Positions 45,166 through 58,301 are shown, counted from the stretch's first letter. The stretch is 63,610 bases of DNA from Gyrodactylus bullatarudis (GCA_012064415.1 SSNU01000234.1:394718-458327); one strand, 5' to 3'. Notes: generated by a model from the letters alone, not told the origin. Program-made: numbers and translations.

Positions 45166-48100
45166 TTACAGATTTATATATTTGTTCCATTTCAACTTGA
45201 GTTTAACATAACTTAAGCAAGTCTAATTCTTCTGAGAGTAACCTAAAGAGAAAAGAGAATTATTCAACACTACACATAGCAATAGATGCCTAAAGAGTTA
45301 ATTCTCTCTGTCTCAGAACTTTACTTTTTTCAAAATGTGTTTATTCTGATGAAAAGTAACAATTCTTTTTCAGTAGAGTAAGAAGGGAATGAATCATTCC
45401 GACATTCAAAATGAAATGAAACTTGTTAGAATTCAAGAAAAAACTGTACTGACTTTGGTATAGTGTCGAAAGGAAATTCTATTTATCATAAACATTATTA
45501 CATATTCCTCTGAAATCATACATCACAAGAGTTTATTATAAAATTTTATTTTCACAAAATAAGGAACAAAAAATGTTTCCAAATGAATCTGTGAATGGGG
45601 TGGAGGAAATACCATTCTTGTCTCCCGATTCTTCCAAACTTTTCTTCACCAATGTTCTTTAACCTCAAAACCATATATGCAGAGAAAATAATTTTATCAT
45701 AATTAATGATTAAATGGAAAGAAGATAGGTGGGAATTAAAAAATTTACGATCATAAACTCTTTGATAATAGAGAAACATGATCATATTATGGGAGGAATG
45801 AAGATACAATGTACTGCCTAGCATTTGGCCTAAATAGGGTTAACCTTAAATGTTAGAAAGAATAAAAAAACAGAATAAGCATTGAATCAACGTACGTACC
45901 TAGGCAATTATTATTAAGAAAATATATATTCTGAACTTATTCTAAATGTATGTATTCTAGTGTTCATTTGAATAAATATTCTAAGTCAAAAATAAAGAGA
46001 TAGACTAAAAGACGATTAAAGTTTGAAGGTCTTGCACTTGGACTCACAAGAGATATTTTGATTTGCATTTTCAATTAAAGCCATTACTCGGCCCTCAAGA
46101 TTAATAAACTAAGATTATGTTTTTAAGCGTAAAAAATGTTTAATTTATTTTATTTTGGGATTTTTTATCACATTATTAAAAAGATATGATAATACTCAAA
46201 AGTAGTATGTCAAAAAATTTCATTAGAGTGTAGAATTTGATTAGGAAAGTTTTCATCTAATTAACGATTATCAACAAGACAGAAAATGATCTCCCCTAGT
46301 TGATTTTTGCATCGAAATCTCTGTAAAAATCATAGACTCCCAACTTCATATCAACCAACTTTAGTAAAAATGAACAAGAAATCGAGATTAGACTCCCACT
46401 TGTTACTGAGCTGTACTGGAAATCAAAATTGATTTTCTCCACTGGTTATGATTCTAAGAAATCTTCGTTCGTCCACATTCTCCCTTTTAAATTAATATAA
46501 CATTACAGCTCAAAGTTCAATGAGAATTCAAAATCTTTTCATTCATAGTCTAAAACATTCAGCTATTCTCGATGAATATGAGAGTTCATAATTTTGTTTT
46601 CATAGGGTAAGAAAGATCAAGCCTCTTTCCTTAAATCGGTTATCAAAAAATCTTTAGAAATTCTCGTCACCTTAGGGCGATATCATAAATTCCCATGAGC
46701 CAAACCCGAAGGACAAGTGTATATTCGAATATTCTTTCCTTATGACTCAGGGGATCTTGTTTTGAAAAATAGACTGGAGGGAGAAGGATCCTAAAAAAAC
46801 CTAATCTAGATTTGAAAGTAGCCTTGTAAAAATATAAAAGAGTGAAATACATCGCGATATCTTTGCTTTGGTGAGAAACAAATTTAGTGGGAACTCTTCT
46901 TAACATTCTCTTAACACGAATAGAAATTGATTAGAGCGACACTCTGTTTATCTGAGTTTAGTATTTAGTGTCACGAATACATATGCTTTATAAAAATATA
47001 TTCATGTTGTAGATGAATCATTTTTAATTCAGATAACAATTATTATTATTACATAAAATTTAGATTTAAGCAAGTGAGTAAGTATTTGAATTATCTGATA
47101 TTCTATGATTTTTCCCTTTTATTTTTAAATTCGAAGCTACACTGCTAAGTAGTATACTGAGCATACATCAGAGAAAGTTTCTTCCAGAGGCCTCAATCGA
47201 CATAATTTTAACATTTGCTCATTTTCATTTGATCCAAAATATATATCTTTGGAAAATCTATAAACCAGTAACCTCCACATAGTTCTCAGTTATAAACCTG
47301 AATCACAAAGTTACTGAATAGAGTACAGATCAATTTTTAAGACTACATTACAATTCTCGAACAGGTTTTAGTAATAAGCAGATCCAGAGGATTTTATCTA
47401 TGTGAAAATCTATTCTCAGAACAATTTGAGAACAAAGTTTGAAGTTCTAAAAAAAGTCTTGAGGTTAAATACTTGATTAACATACATAGCCCGACTGGCT
47501 AGGCTGAATTTAACTTTTGTATTTAACCAATCTCAAAAGCTTACTCATTAATAATAAGTCATTATAAACGCTATTCGAGAGTGATGAAAGGGTTTTTGTA
47601 ATTGAATTTTGATGTCAAAATCACAAGTTTCTTGAAACAATTATTTTAGGATTTAAAAATTGAGATCCAATCGAAGGTCAGGAATGGTGATCATACTAAG
47701 AAACTAGCCACTAAAATGATTTCAAAAAATTTTTGAACCAGGTTTTATTAGTTTTTAACAAATTGTAATAAGCTGAGTATTGAGAACAAAAACTTTTCTG
47801 AGTAACATTTCCAGCCTGAAATTCAATAGAGCTATTTGTAGTTTCTGAAATCATTTGGTTAACTGTTCACGGGTAGATAATTATCGATCGGTTCTGAAAC
47901 AAACTTGAAATTAAAATTAACTTTCCATCCCGAACCCCTCCGTCTAAATTGTTAGTAAGAAATTAGTTGTCTTTTTAAGAGGGAATTACTAAGTTGGAAG
48001 TAAAATGCAGAGAGAACTTTGGTCATCAACATGAGTCATGGGCTGTATGGAAATTTCCCATCGATTTCCTACAAAGTATAAAAGAAAACAAAAAAAGATT

Positions 48101-48711
48101 TTTTTTAAATACCAAATTTTCTTTTCCCATTTTTATTCTAGATACTAGATTTATAAAGAGAGGGAAAATTCTCCTGATTAGGAATTTGTTGGATGTTAAT
48201 TTAGATGTCTCTGATTAACAAAACTGAGTGATTGAAGTAGAATGAGTGAGAGTGGCTCTCTGTATTTGTGTGAAAGGGGTGTGTGGGTTTCCTTTCCACA
48301 AAAACACGAGAGAGACAGTCACAAGTAACTTCTAATACAGTATAATGTGTGTGTGTTTAAGAAGAAATTCCCTTCTGCCTCTGTGTAAAATATAAAAGAA
48401 AGGTTTTCCTTACCCGATTTACCACACCAGGAAGACTGGAATACTGTTAATAATTGTGTTGTTTAAAACATATTAAATGTATGACAAATGTGGAGTTTTT
48501 AACTCATTCAAGTACGCACATTTTAAAATCAGAGTGGCAAAAAGATTCCCTTAACAACAAATTTGTCATAAAACACAAAGCTAGTTGTCATAGAGTTGTC
48601 GTATATGAATGTGAATTTTCTGAACCTGTTTTGTGGTCTTGACCAAAAAAGGAAATCTCTAGAGCATGTGATAGGTTTCAACCCTCATTTGAAAAGTATA
48701 AAAACGAAATA
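45166..48711. other. Gene-poor region
   Basis: Small ORFs at 45552-45824 (-), 46667-46906 (-), 47994-48218 (+) and 48481-48642 (+) have no recognisable domain and no splice support. A terminus of the 57.9-kb element family (AGCTATTCTCGATGAAT) lies at 46561. Confidence 0.4.
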
Positions 48712-48840
48712 GAATTTATCAGAATTTTTATGATGATAATCGGTTTTTTTGTCTTATTTTGATCCTAAAAATCAATTTTTGATCACTCTTTCACATTGAA
48801 ATCAACAAAATATTTCAACTCAAAGTTCCAAAAAATGGGA
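48712..48840. repeat. Dispersed repeat, copy 1
   Basis: GAATTTATCAGAATTTTTAT and the following 100 bp match 61144-61250, with a gap of about 18 bp and scattered substitutions. A third related end (AATTCCCATCTTCATTTTAA) lies at 49000. It shares short motifs (TTCAACTCAAAGTT) with the foldback elements. Confidence 0.6.
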
Positions 48841-49161
48841 ATTTGGCGCTACTTCAAGATTTAAAATTTGCTGTATTTTCCTTAAAAATTGATTTTTTCT
48901 AAATTTTTTTCTCTGTATTCTGAAAGAGGGCCTCATGATCTAGATTCTAAAAAATCTTGATTAAATTCGATATCTTAATGAGAATTTTTTAAAAATCATA
49001 AATTCCCATCTTCATTTTAACTAGCTTTATATTCCCTTGAAAGAATTGAAACTTGAAGAGACACCTGATAAACTTTTTTTATCTATGTCTTACGTATTAC
49101 TATCCTAGTTTGTTGTGTATTGTATGTCTCATGGGATCTGACATATTTCCATTTCCATTTA

Positions 49162-49509
49162 TTAACAGGCATCCTTATCTGTTCTATTTACAAGTAATGA
49201 TAATAGGAAGAAATGTGTTTGATGAGTCTCTATAGTTTTTACAAACAAGCAGAGTTTGTCATTTCTTGAAAATTCATTTTCCAGTCTTAAGAATAACTGT
49301 TCATACTTGAACTTGTTGCACAAACCCTGTAATAATAACAATTTTTCCACATTAGTTAAATACGAGATTAAATTCTCTCTAATAGAGAGTAAGTGAGAGA
49401 TGGGCTCAATGATGACACCCATGGGTCTTTTCCAGTCTGATTTGAGATCACAAGAATCTGATTCATCTAGATTCGTCGAACAACATAACGATAATAGTAC
49501 TTGCTGCAC
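49162..49509 (-). CDS. Unrecognised ORF, possibly an exon
   Basis: A 115-codon minus-strand frame whose centre looks like a helical protein: DWKRPMGVIIEPISHLLSIR, ENLISYLTNVEKLLLLQGLC, NKFKYEQLFLRLENEFSRND. It has no recognised domain. Just upstream on the minus strand is another open stretch (ESIESIKWKNLLR) ending at a good donor, GTT|GTAAGT at about 49515, but I could not join the two in one frame. The upstream part lies in a dispersed repeat shared with 15420-15690, so this may be a mobile-element remnant. Confidence 0.25.
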   Translation of the reverse strand: MQQVLLSLCCSTNLDESDSCDLKSDWKRPMGVIIEPISHLLSIRENLISYLTNVEKLLLLQGLCNKFKYEQLFLRLENEFSRNDKLCLFVKTIETHQTHFFLLSLLVNRTDKDAC

Positions 49510-52080
49510 TTACAACGTAGAAGATTTTTCCATTTGATGCTTTCAATAGATTCCTTATGCTCCGTAATCACCAGTTTCGAAAACTAAATTTATAAATTTT
49601 GATCAATCCCAGTTTCCCAAATTGACCGAGTGCGTCCAGAAAATATTTAATATTTGCTTGTCGTAAAAATCTGAATTAAAAAGATCAAATGTCCCATAGT
49701 TCAAAATTTATCCTTTCTCGTAGTAAATTTCATTGAGAAAGAATGGCGCGAATTTGAAAATGGAAATTAATAATAATAAGAGTATAAACTCGAAAAGTAA
49801 AAAGCTATGTCCATTATCCTGATAATCTACCTTGAACAGTCGTGGAGCAGTTTTGATGTAAAGAAGTTGTAATCCTAGATCAAGAACTAAGAATTCATTT
49901 ACGATACATGTTTAAATACTGAAAAATGTTCAGAATTGATACAGGTCTATCAGAAAATGAAGTTTAAAATTTAACCCTGCCCCACACACATGAATGAGCC
50001 ATCCAGTCCAAGTTTCTAAGCCTTATTAGAAAATATCCAATATAGTCGAAATTAGGCCATTTTTGAATTTTGAAGAGAATTCAAGTGACTCATTACCGAC
50101 ATTTGGGATCAAGATTTGAGAAAATTTTCAAACTTGACCAGAAATTTTCCAAAAGATATTAAAAAATATTCAACAGCTTATATTATTATATGAAGCAGTT
50201 TATAGACTTGGTAAATTTCATCTTCATTCAAAGATATACTCAATAACAATAATTTCCCTCTGTCAGTCTCTGTATTTGAACACGTTCTGCTAATTCTGAT
50301 GACTCAAACGAATTAGAGCAAAGATAAAAACACCAAGAGTTACATTACCTAAAGCAAAAAGAGGAAGGAACTCAAATTTTGTATCGTTTCAGTCATAAGT
50401 TGATAAGAATTACTATATACTGTAGTCATAGTCATACTAAATGGAATTCCTCATCAGAGAGAGACTAAACATATCTTCGAAAAAAATGTCTGCTCAAAAG
50501 AGAGAAAATATCTTCAATGAAACGTAAAAAGCTTTCGGGAATATGAGGGCTTGTGTGTCATTATCGAATCTCTATTTATCTCTTATTTAAATTCTGAAAA
50601 AATACTACAAAAGTTTCAATTTTTCGAATGAGGCCCTCTTTTGCCAAATAAAGAATCCTTAAATCCGATTAGAAGAGTTACCAAGATATATTGATAACTC
50701 CTTTACTTCTTAAGGTGTTTGCACTCATGTAGAGGCATCTATTTCCCAGTAGACTTTGGAATACATTTACTCATTTATCCAGTCCGATATCTGGAATGCA
50801 AAGTGTCTATAATTTCCTCACATAAAAATTCATAATGGTCTATTTGTACCGAAAATCATAGTTTTGAAATTAAACTTAGTTGTTGAAGAAATTAGCCTCA
50901 ACGAATTTCCTATTTCCTATTCTTCGACCAATTTCACTGCTTGAAAATTAATAAATCAGGATGAACCAAGGTCAGTTTAATTTGAAAGTTCTTTCTTGAA
51001 TTGGTGTCTTTATTGGTGATCCTGTAAAATAGAGTTTATTCCCCTCTCACATCTTGAAATCAATAAGAATTTTCGACTCAAAGTTTAAAAAAATATAAAT
51101 TCTTAGGAAAAGAAGAATAGCTGTAACTTTGATGTTCTGATAAAACTCAAGACTAAAAGGCATACTATTTGAATAGTGATAAGAAGATGTATTATCTAAT
51201 ATTGAATGTTTAATTCTGTATATCTTTAACTTGATACGTTAAAGGAGATGATGAAAGTAAATTTGTGTTTATCTAGAAGAAAAAAAGAGATCATTGAGGA
51301 TGGCGGCCAAGTTGAAATTTAATTTATTTAAATTATTTTTCCCCTCTTTGAAAAATGGTGACCTTTCGAACATTTTCTTCTACTCCTATTTCTTCAATGT
51401 TTGTGTGTAGTAGAATGAATGCACCAGGGCCACTACCCCCCTCTAACTTTAAGCAGTCTCATTCTCTCTTTATCCTAATGTAAATTGGATAAATGAGAGT
51501 GTCTTCTTCATCTCTTAGGATTACAACGGTACAAAAGTATACTGTAGTTGTCCTATTTGTAATAAATAAATACAACTGCAACAGAATGCAATTTTATTAT
51601 TTTATACAGTTTGATGATTCCTTAAATGCATAATAGGCTGCCTACCTTCGAATTGATTGACACACAAATATACCCACAAACAAACACACGGAGGAAGAAG
51701 GAGCTAATACGCCTTCCTCATACCCTTGATAATTCTTGGATCCCCTCACATTCGAATGGGCAGTTTAAACTTTTTTTGCTTGAATGAATTTCAATTCCAC
51801 CTTCCACCCAGAATGTAGTTTTTATGCAGGCCAAAAAGGATTAAGTTGCTCTCGTTATCTCTGAATATAAAGATAAAAGATGAGGCAATTTGTTTAAATA
51901 TTCCTCAAATATTAAGATTAGAATTTATCATTATTTTTGATGATTAATGCACCCGCTTTAATTCAGGTATGTAACCTCACCAAAAAAACTTTTTTACTTT
52001 CGATAGTTATCAAAAAAGCGATTAGTATAAATTTTGAGGAATTTTAAAGTTACTATCGAGTTAATATTATAGAATGTGCT
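49510..52080. other. Gene-poor region with dispersed repeat
   Basis: 49500-49760 is an inverted copy of 15420-15690: TTCAAATTCGCGCCA at one end and GGAATTACGGAGCATA-type sequence at the other occur in both, with matching order between. Beyond 49.8 kb I see no gene. Confidence 0.45.
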
Positions 52081-52084
52081 TGCG

Positions 52085-52240
52085 GATTTATTTTCTGCCA
52101 GAACATTGCATACAGATCAAATCTACGCCAAACATTCGGAATTCACTTGAATGGGCTATCAACAAAATTCAGAGGACATTCTTGAATCCTTAGACTCATG
52201 AACTGCTAGGACTATTCAGCTCTCCATAACTACTCTCTTT
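52085..52240 (+). mobile_element. LINE-like remnant, copy 1
   Basis: The plus-strand translation reads CIQIKSTPNIRNSLEWAINK, IQRTFLNP, a stop, then THELLGLFSS. The same protein sequence, on the other strand, occurs at 53690-53815. The 'A-I-N-K-I-x-R-x-F-L ... L-L-G-L-F-S' layout resembles the post-RT region of non-LTR retrotransposons. An in-frame stop and lack of RT motifs show it is dead. Confidence 0.35.
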
Positions 52241-53068
52241 ATAACTTGTACTCCATGAGCTATTGAATGATCAGTATGAAACATACCATATTATTTGCAA
52301 TCTGAGTATGCCCCAAATAAAGGCCTTACTTTTGAAATAACTAAAGCTAGTTGACATAAAGATGAGAATTTACTATTTTCACAAAAAACTCAATATTTTT
52401 CTCCGGATTTACAGGAAATAATAATTTTTTGAATTCTAAATGAGCCAATAAGATGTCGAAATTCGAAAAAATTCCGAAAAATATTCAATCTGACCAAAAT
52501 TAGGCCGTCGAATTTCGAAAACGTACTAAATTTCCACTTTTTCAATTATTGAACCCAAAATTTTCATCAATTTCGATGATTCGAAACAGTTAAGTCATGA
52601 TATTTGGGATCAACGTTAGACGATGAATTTGAATTCACCTGCAGAAGTTCACTGAAGTTCGTCATTACTGTGGGAAATCGAACCATTTGAATTTTTCGAT
52701 TATCACGAAGGCAAATTATCCAAAATCTGGAAGTTTAACTTGTTCTCGGAAACAGTAAGATCTTCGCTATCTCTATGGCCAAATTCCAATTCTTTGTGTT
52801 ATGTTGATCCGAAATATCATCACTCAACTGCATCGAATCATCGAAATTGATGAAAATTTTGGATTCAAAAGTATTTTTGAAATTCGACGGCCTAATTTTG
52901 GTCAGATTAAATTTTTGAATATCTACATCTTATTAGCTCATTACGAGAGCTTATATTAGCTTATTGGAGAAAAATCAGCGCTATGTAGAAATTACAGTGT
53001 TTTTCTCCATTAAACCTACTAGCAAAGTGTGGTCACTGGTTATTACTATATCCATGTGAATCTAACTT

Positions 53069-53091
53069 GATGGAGATTGTCTTCTCACACC
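53069..53091 (-). ncRNA. Covarying hairpin in element B
   Basis: Minus strand: GGUG-U-GAGA-AGACAA-UCUC-CAUC folds into an 8-bp stem with one bulged U and a six-base loop. The same structure with two compensatory pair changes (GGCG-U-GUGA-AGACAA-UCAC-CGUC) is found at 63570-63548, where it is flanked by CUGAAGA and GAAAC. Here the flanks are degenerate (CUGACAUCU and AAGUU). Confidence 0.55.
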
Positions 53092-53163
53092 TAGATGTCA
53101 GAATTAGGATAAGCAAGTGTCAATTCCATAAGAGAGTCAAATAATATTCAACTCACGCTGGCA

Positions 53164-53206
53164 GATGTAGACACGTTTCGTCGTTATTAGGACTCGTCAG
53201 TACACC
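53164..53206 (-). ncRNA. Hammerhead ribozyme (element B)
   Basis: Minus strand: stem I strand GGUGUA (53206-53201); core CUGACGA (53200-53194); stem II GUC (53193-53191), loop CUAAUAAC, GAC (53182-53180); core GAAA (53179-53176); two-pair stem III AC/GU closing a two-base loop; cleavage-site C17 at 53170 preceded by GU (so a GUC triplet); then UACAUC (53169-53164), which pairs with GGUGUA along all six positions (one G-U). Every invariant position of the family is met, including A15.1-U16.1. The very short stem III is typical of animal retroelement type-I hammerheads. Predicted self-cleavage falls between 53170 and 53169. Confidence 0.8.
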
Positions 53207-53689
53207 ATAGGCAGGATTAGAGCCTAGTGGTAAGAAGCGTGACATGGATATAGTAATAACCAGTGACCACACTTTGCTAGTAGGTTTAATGGAGAAAAAT
53301 ATTTTTTTAAAATAGTGAATTATCATCTTCATGTCAATTAGGTTTAGCACCACCATATTCTTTTTTTCTTTATTAATAGATATTTAAGATCGATTCCTAA
53401 TTCATCCTTGACATTGGATGTACCAAGTATAAGGAAGGCAACAGGTTAAATAAAAAGGTTCGAGACTAGCTCAAATATTAGTTATATTAAAAAATTTTTT
53501 TCCATTAAGAATGTTCTAAATTAAGATGAATAATTCATCAGAGATTAACTCAAGGATATGGGAATTGTCTAACTGAAGTAGGATATGAATCTTCTTTCTT
53601 CCTGTGTAAATGAGGAGTGAATAATGTCAGCCTCTGTCAGTTATATTCAATTCACATTGTTTTCATGACAAAGGTGAGAGATTAACTGA

Positions 53690-53815
53690 AGGGATTGAGC
53701 TGGTTTAGTGACTCATGAGTCGAAGGATTTAAGAATATCCTCTCAATTTTGTTGATAGCCCATTCAAGTGAATTCCGAATGTTTGGCGTAGATTTGATCT
53801 GTATGCAATTCAGAA
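53690..53815 (-). mobile_element. LINE-like remnant, copy 2 (inverted)
   Basis: Part of a 71-codon minus-strand frame (53682-53897) reading CIQIKSTPNIRNSLEWAINK, IERIFLNPSTHESL. About 105 bp are nearly identical to the plus-strand copy at 52.1-52.2 kb. The pair flanks the foldback/hammerhead complex symmetrically, so either two insertions or an inverted duplication around it. Confidence 0.4.
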
Positions 53816-56800
53816 ATAAATTCATAACCAACTTGGAAATTATCAAATCAGTAACGAGATCAGAGTAGAATTCATGAATTCCCATTCCAAGTTGCAAGAA
53901 TCAAAGTGTACTACTGTACTATTAATAATAACCCAATGTTTTTTGATCCTTGAATGATTAGGTGGGTGGGTGTTGTTTTTTATTTTTTTTCAAAGTGCCA
54001 ATGTTGAGTGTATCTAACCAAAATCCTCTTGTTTAACGATAATTATTTCTCTAAAGTTTGGAGGTTAAGTGCGTTCCCCCTTTGATACTTCTTTGAACCT
54101 GATTTTGATACACCTATAAATAGATAGACAGGGAGAATAATGAATCTATTACCTAAGCTTATTACAAGGCTATCTACATCAATATATTGAAGTATGCAAT
54201 CTAGGGTTCTTCAGATAGTACAGATTCGGATCTATCTGAAAAAAATGATTCAAATTAAAATTAAAGAGGTTACACAATATGTATAATAGAGATTTGATAT
54301 CTTCATATTCGCAAGTACGATCTCTAAGAACCTATTTATCGTTCTTCAAGCTTTGATAGTAACAGATCAAGGATTAATGATGGTGTCAACCTGCCAGGGA
54401 GATAGCTTACTTAAAAAGATTACAAGCGTCTCATTGACTGATATGTACCTGTTATAAAATGAAACATCTTCTTACATAGATTATAGGACTTTTTTAGCAG
54501 CAGCAGTTTTTGAAACCTGACTAAAAACTGTCAAATCAGAGTAGTTGTCATCTATGATTGAATCGTTAGTCAGGTTCCCTGATTATGGTATACTTACGAG
54601 CACACTTACGAGAAGGAAATGCGTATACATCTGCTACTGTTGAAATTAATATTATTCAACTTTCTTCTGACCGTATCTCTAGGATCTGGTCTTGAGAAGG
54701 CAATTTCCTTCAAGCTGGATTTCAATGGCCATAACATACAGAAAGTTAATTAAATTTTAACTTGACAATTTTTTTTATACAGGCTACTCAAAAATTCTCA
54801 ACTCTTCGTGTTTGATTTCTTTTTCAATGCATCTAAAGTACTATATAGAAGATGACATGTCAAGAAATCCCCAGATGAATTTCAATAATCTGAATTCCCT
54901 CTCCTTGAAAAAGATGTATATATCTCACTTGTAATATGCATACTCAAATACACACTGGCACACATATTATATAGAGATAATGATTGATGATTTGAGTTTA
55001 TTAGAAAAATTTATTAATATCCAAGCTCATAGGGAGTTTGTGAGTCATATCTATTCGTAGATAGACATTAGTCATACAGATAATACACATACATAGCTCA
55101 TAAAATGAGAAGGAATAGTTAACGAATGCATCCTTTTCCTTGATCCAAGGAGAATTATTATTTATCGCCTTCCGTCTCTTCCATGAAATTTGACGCCTTA
55201 TGAATCAATTTATTTACATTTGCCATACTAAAAAAGCTGACAAGCTTTAGTCTACGATAATATAAATCTGATAATATAAAATCGTTTAGTTGAAAAAAAC
55301 GACTCAAACAGATTCGTTTGCCTCCTGAAAACGTTACGTAAGATTCATGGAAAACTAGACTGTTGGATTTTCTTCAGCTAGCTGTAATTGCTAGAGGCGT
55401 ATATTGCGTACAAGTATTGCTTTTGAGAGAGTGTTCAGTATAGCACGAAAGACGATTCCATGGTATAGAGAATTTGAATATTTCTTCTGATTTACCAGAT
55501 AGTTGTGATGTATTTTTAAATTAATAAATTAGAAAAAAATTCAACCTTGATTTATTCACTCTATTTCATGAGAATAGTAATAATGAAGGCCCAAGTCTGG
55601 AGAAGAAACGGAAGTAAAGCCGCCCAGAAACAGGGTTATCAACTCGTCGCCCTACTTGAGCATTGAACTTTTGAACCAATGGAAGGACAGAAACATATGC
55701 AATGTAACTCTATTTAAAAGTAGTCTGGGATTAAGTCTGAAGAGACCTTCCTTATGAGTCTAGAATCAAGTACAGTAATAATATACTTACTGCTCTAATA
55801 AACTTTTTATTCAAAATAATTTTCAATCAAGTAATAAAAGACGGTAATAGAATCGAGGTTTGTCTTATGACTAATCAAAAGCCCACAGTATTTGTCCTTT
55901 TTATTAAAATTCCAAAATTTTCTACTCTATTGTAGAAAAGTAACATTTTTAAGTTACAACCAGAAATCGATACATAAATACAAATCCTTGGTCCTACCCC
56001 TTCTTCCCTTGTGATATCCACCAACCTACATTAGAATGGAAACGAAATGAGTAAAGACCCCAATCGTAATTGAAAAAATCATAAGGAGAAATATAAGACT
56101 CGTTCAACAAGTATGGATTTGTTGATCTGTTTACAAATTTACCGCTTCCTTATCTCTCTTTACTCTGATTGTACTTTTCAGTCTTCTCAAAAAAGACAAT
56201 AATTTATATTTCTTCTCCTCACCCTGAATGGATTTCGGGAATTTCTTTGATAAAAAGAGGAACAAACCATTTTTTTCCCGTGTGTACAACTCTACAATCA
56301 GGTCAAGAACTCAATCTCTTCTTGCAATCTTCGTTGTTAGCTCAACATTTCTCTATCCAATTCTCTTCTTGATAAGAAACAGTAGGAATCTTGCAAAATA
56401 AATCTTATTTGAGGTTAAGTTTAAGATAATCCGATTGATCTTGTTTTAAGATCTTTGCCAAAGCTCAAAATTTCCTAGCATAATTTCCTAAATATAAGTA
56501 AAAACTTTTTTTCATCAGTTTCTAGGTTAACCAAAAGATTTTTAATATTTGATTTTAAAGTTTCTCGAAGCCATAGTCCATGAATTCATCTTATGAAGAG
56601 TTTACTTATGAATTGAGTCGATATTACAGTTTTGATTTATAGCGACTACTCAAAAATTATGCCACTACTCTACGATACCTTTGAGTAGCTTTTGATTCAA
56701 GAAATTTATTGATCTTCTTCCTAAATAGAGTTAATTTGAACTAGGAGAGTATGCTTTCTAACTGAGGTGAGATTGCATTCCCTAGAATCTTTTATTTGTC

Positions 56801-57874
56801 TAGACATCAAAAGAACCAGGATCGTAATATACATTCTAGATCAGAGGTTTTTAAACGTTTTTCTCCAACTTATAATTCCGTCAGTTTGCCCTTTTGAAAT
56901 CTAACTTATTAACGGTTATTATAAAGTAATTGATCAGTTGACCATAGTGAATTTTATAAAATTATTTTCATTTGTAAGCTTACCAAAATAATTTCACTGA
57001 TTTCTAATCAGAAATCCTTTTTGAAAACCGACTTTTAAAAGAAATTAGATGTCCAAATAGGCATTTTACAGTTCAAATTATCGCTTGAAAAAGTGATGAG
57101 TTCCACTGGTGGAGCAATCGGACATGAATGGTTAATTTTGCTCATAGGTGCTACAGAAGGGATCTGCTAGAAAAGAAATACAATAATAAATAGAACCCCT
57201 AGAATAATTCGAATAAAATGGTTTGGGGGTGAACATTTGACGTTTGATGAGGGGCTATTCATTCATTGACTACTTGTGAGTACAAGACTGGCAATGAACA
57301 TAATAAATGTTAAATACACTATTTATCAATGCTCTTAAATATTTCCTCCATATTACATATATCATATCAAATAATAGCAAGGGGTATAATAATTATTATT
57401 ATTCAATAACGAGATTATTGAAAGGATGATATATATATTTCATTGAGGATACTTCAAAAGCATCGAATGAAAAGGGAGACACATTGGTTTCATCATCATC
57501 TTTCTTTCTTTAAACGAGAATTAGCTGACTCACTTTTGGTTGATCCATTAATGGATATTTATGTCTCTAATTCTTACACACATTGGTCGTCATCAATAGC
57601 GGACAAAGTAAGTAAGTAAGAAGGATAATTTCTTCTGGAGTACATTCAATTCTCTCTCTTCTATCAAGAGCCTTTCTCAAATTACACGGGATAGGATTGT
57701 ACTGTATCGATTACAGTTGTAACAGGGATATCGTATTGAATGCAAAATTCTTGTAGTACTCCCATTCCAGTGCATAATTTAATTATGGAAATTCTATAAT
57801 AAATAAACAACATTTATCTAAAATTGGTCATAAAGATGAATTGAAGGTTTTCAACTCAAAATATTTTACATTTA
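53816..57874. other. Gene-poor region
   Basis: No supported gene. The only ORF above 60 codons (56169-56372 +) is Ser/Phe-rich and lacks a domain. A/T-rich throughout. Confidence 0.45.
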
Positions 57875-58301
57875 TACAGCTATTCTCGATGAATTTGTGA
57901 TTGAAATAAAGTATAAAAATTTTCTTAAGTTTTTAGAAAAATTTCGAGCTGGTCTTTACATTTTTTAAACTTTGAGCAGAAAAAGTTTGTTGATTTCAAG
58001 ATGGGAGAGGAATCAAATGTCATTTTCCGGATCGCCAACAGACAAGAAAACCAAAAATGATCGTAGAGATTTTAGAAAACACTTCATTCACGTGCGAATG
58101 TCCACTTACTATCTTTCGAGAAATTAGGAAGATCAGTTCAAAATGACGGTTTTGAACAAGAATAATTGGTCTCCTTATCTATTTGTGATCCGGAAAAATA
58201 AAATTTCATTCGCGCCAGCTCGAAATTAAAAATATCTCCAAATTTTGAATGACGTAGTAAAAAATGAAAAATGATTCCTAAATTCATCGAGAATAGCTGT
58301 A
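57875..58301. repeat. TIR element of 427 bp
   Basis: Ends are exact 22-bp inverted repeats: TACAGCTATTCTCGATGAAT-TT at 57875-57896 and its complement at 58280-58301. No ORF inside. The interior carries the TTGATTTCAA and CATTTTCCGGATC blocks reminiscent of the larger foldback family. A solitary end of the same type is at 46561. Non-autonomous DNA element, probably related to the foldback copies. Confidence 0.65.

Larger units (their letters stand above)
53000..53299 (-). mobile_element. Hammerhead-bearing foldback element B
   Basis: Perfect 58-bp inverted repeats (53000-53057 and 53242-53299) flank a spacer of 184 bp. On the minus strand the order is: arm containing CACTGGTTATTACTATATCC, tRNA-like anticodon and T-arm/B-box region (GGCTCTAATCC, 53228-53218), hammerhead (53206-53164), about 70 bp of unique sequence, a hairpin (53091-53069) and the second arm. 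The tRNA-like head resembles tRNA-Val-type sequences, with box A partly in the arm. The ends are uncertain by about 10 bp because the flanking foldback element also has GGAGAAAAAT there. Same architecture as element A at 18.6 kb. Confidence 0.65.
52360..53345. repeat. Foldback element, copy 2, with nested insertion
   Basis: The left end GACATAAAGATGAGAATTTA and the right end (complement of GACATGAAGATGAT-AATTCA at 53345) define a copy of the 2.15-kb foldback family. The two share the central GTGGGAAATCGAACCATTTG and TTTTTCGATTATCACGA blocks. The right arm is interrupted at about 52930-53300 by the hammerhead-bearing element, so that insertion is the younger event. Confidence 0.7.
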
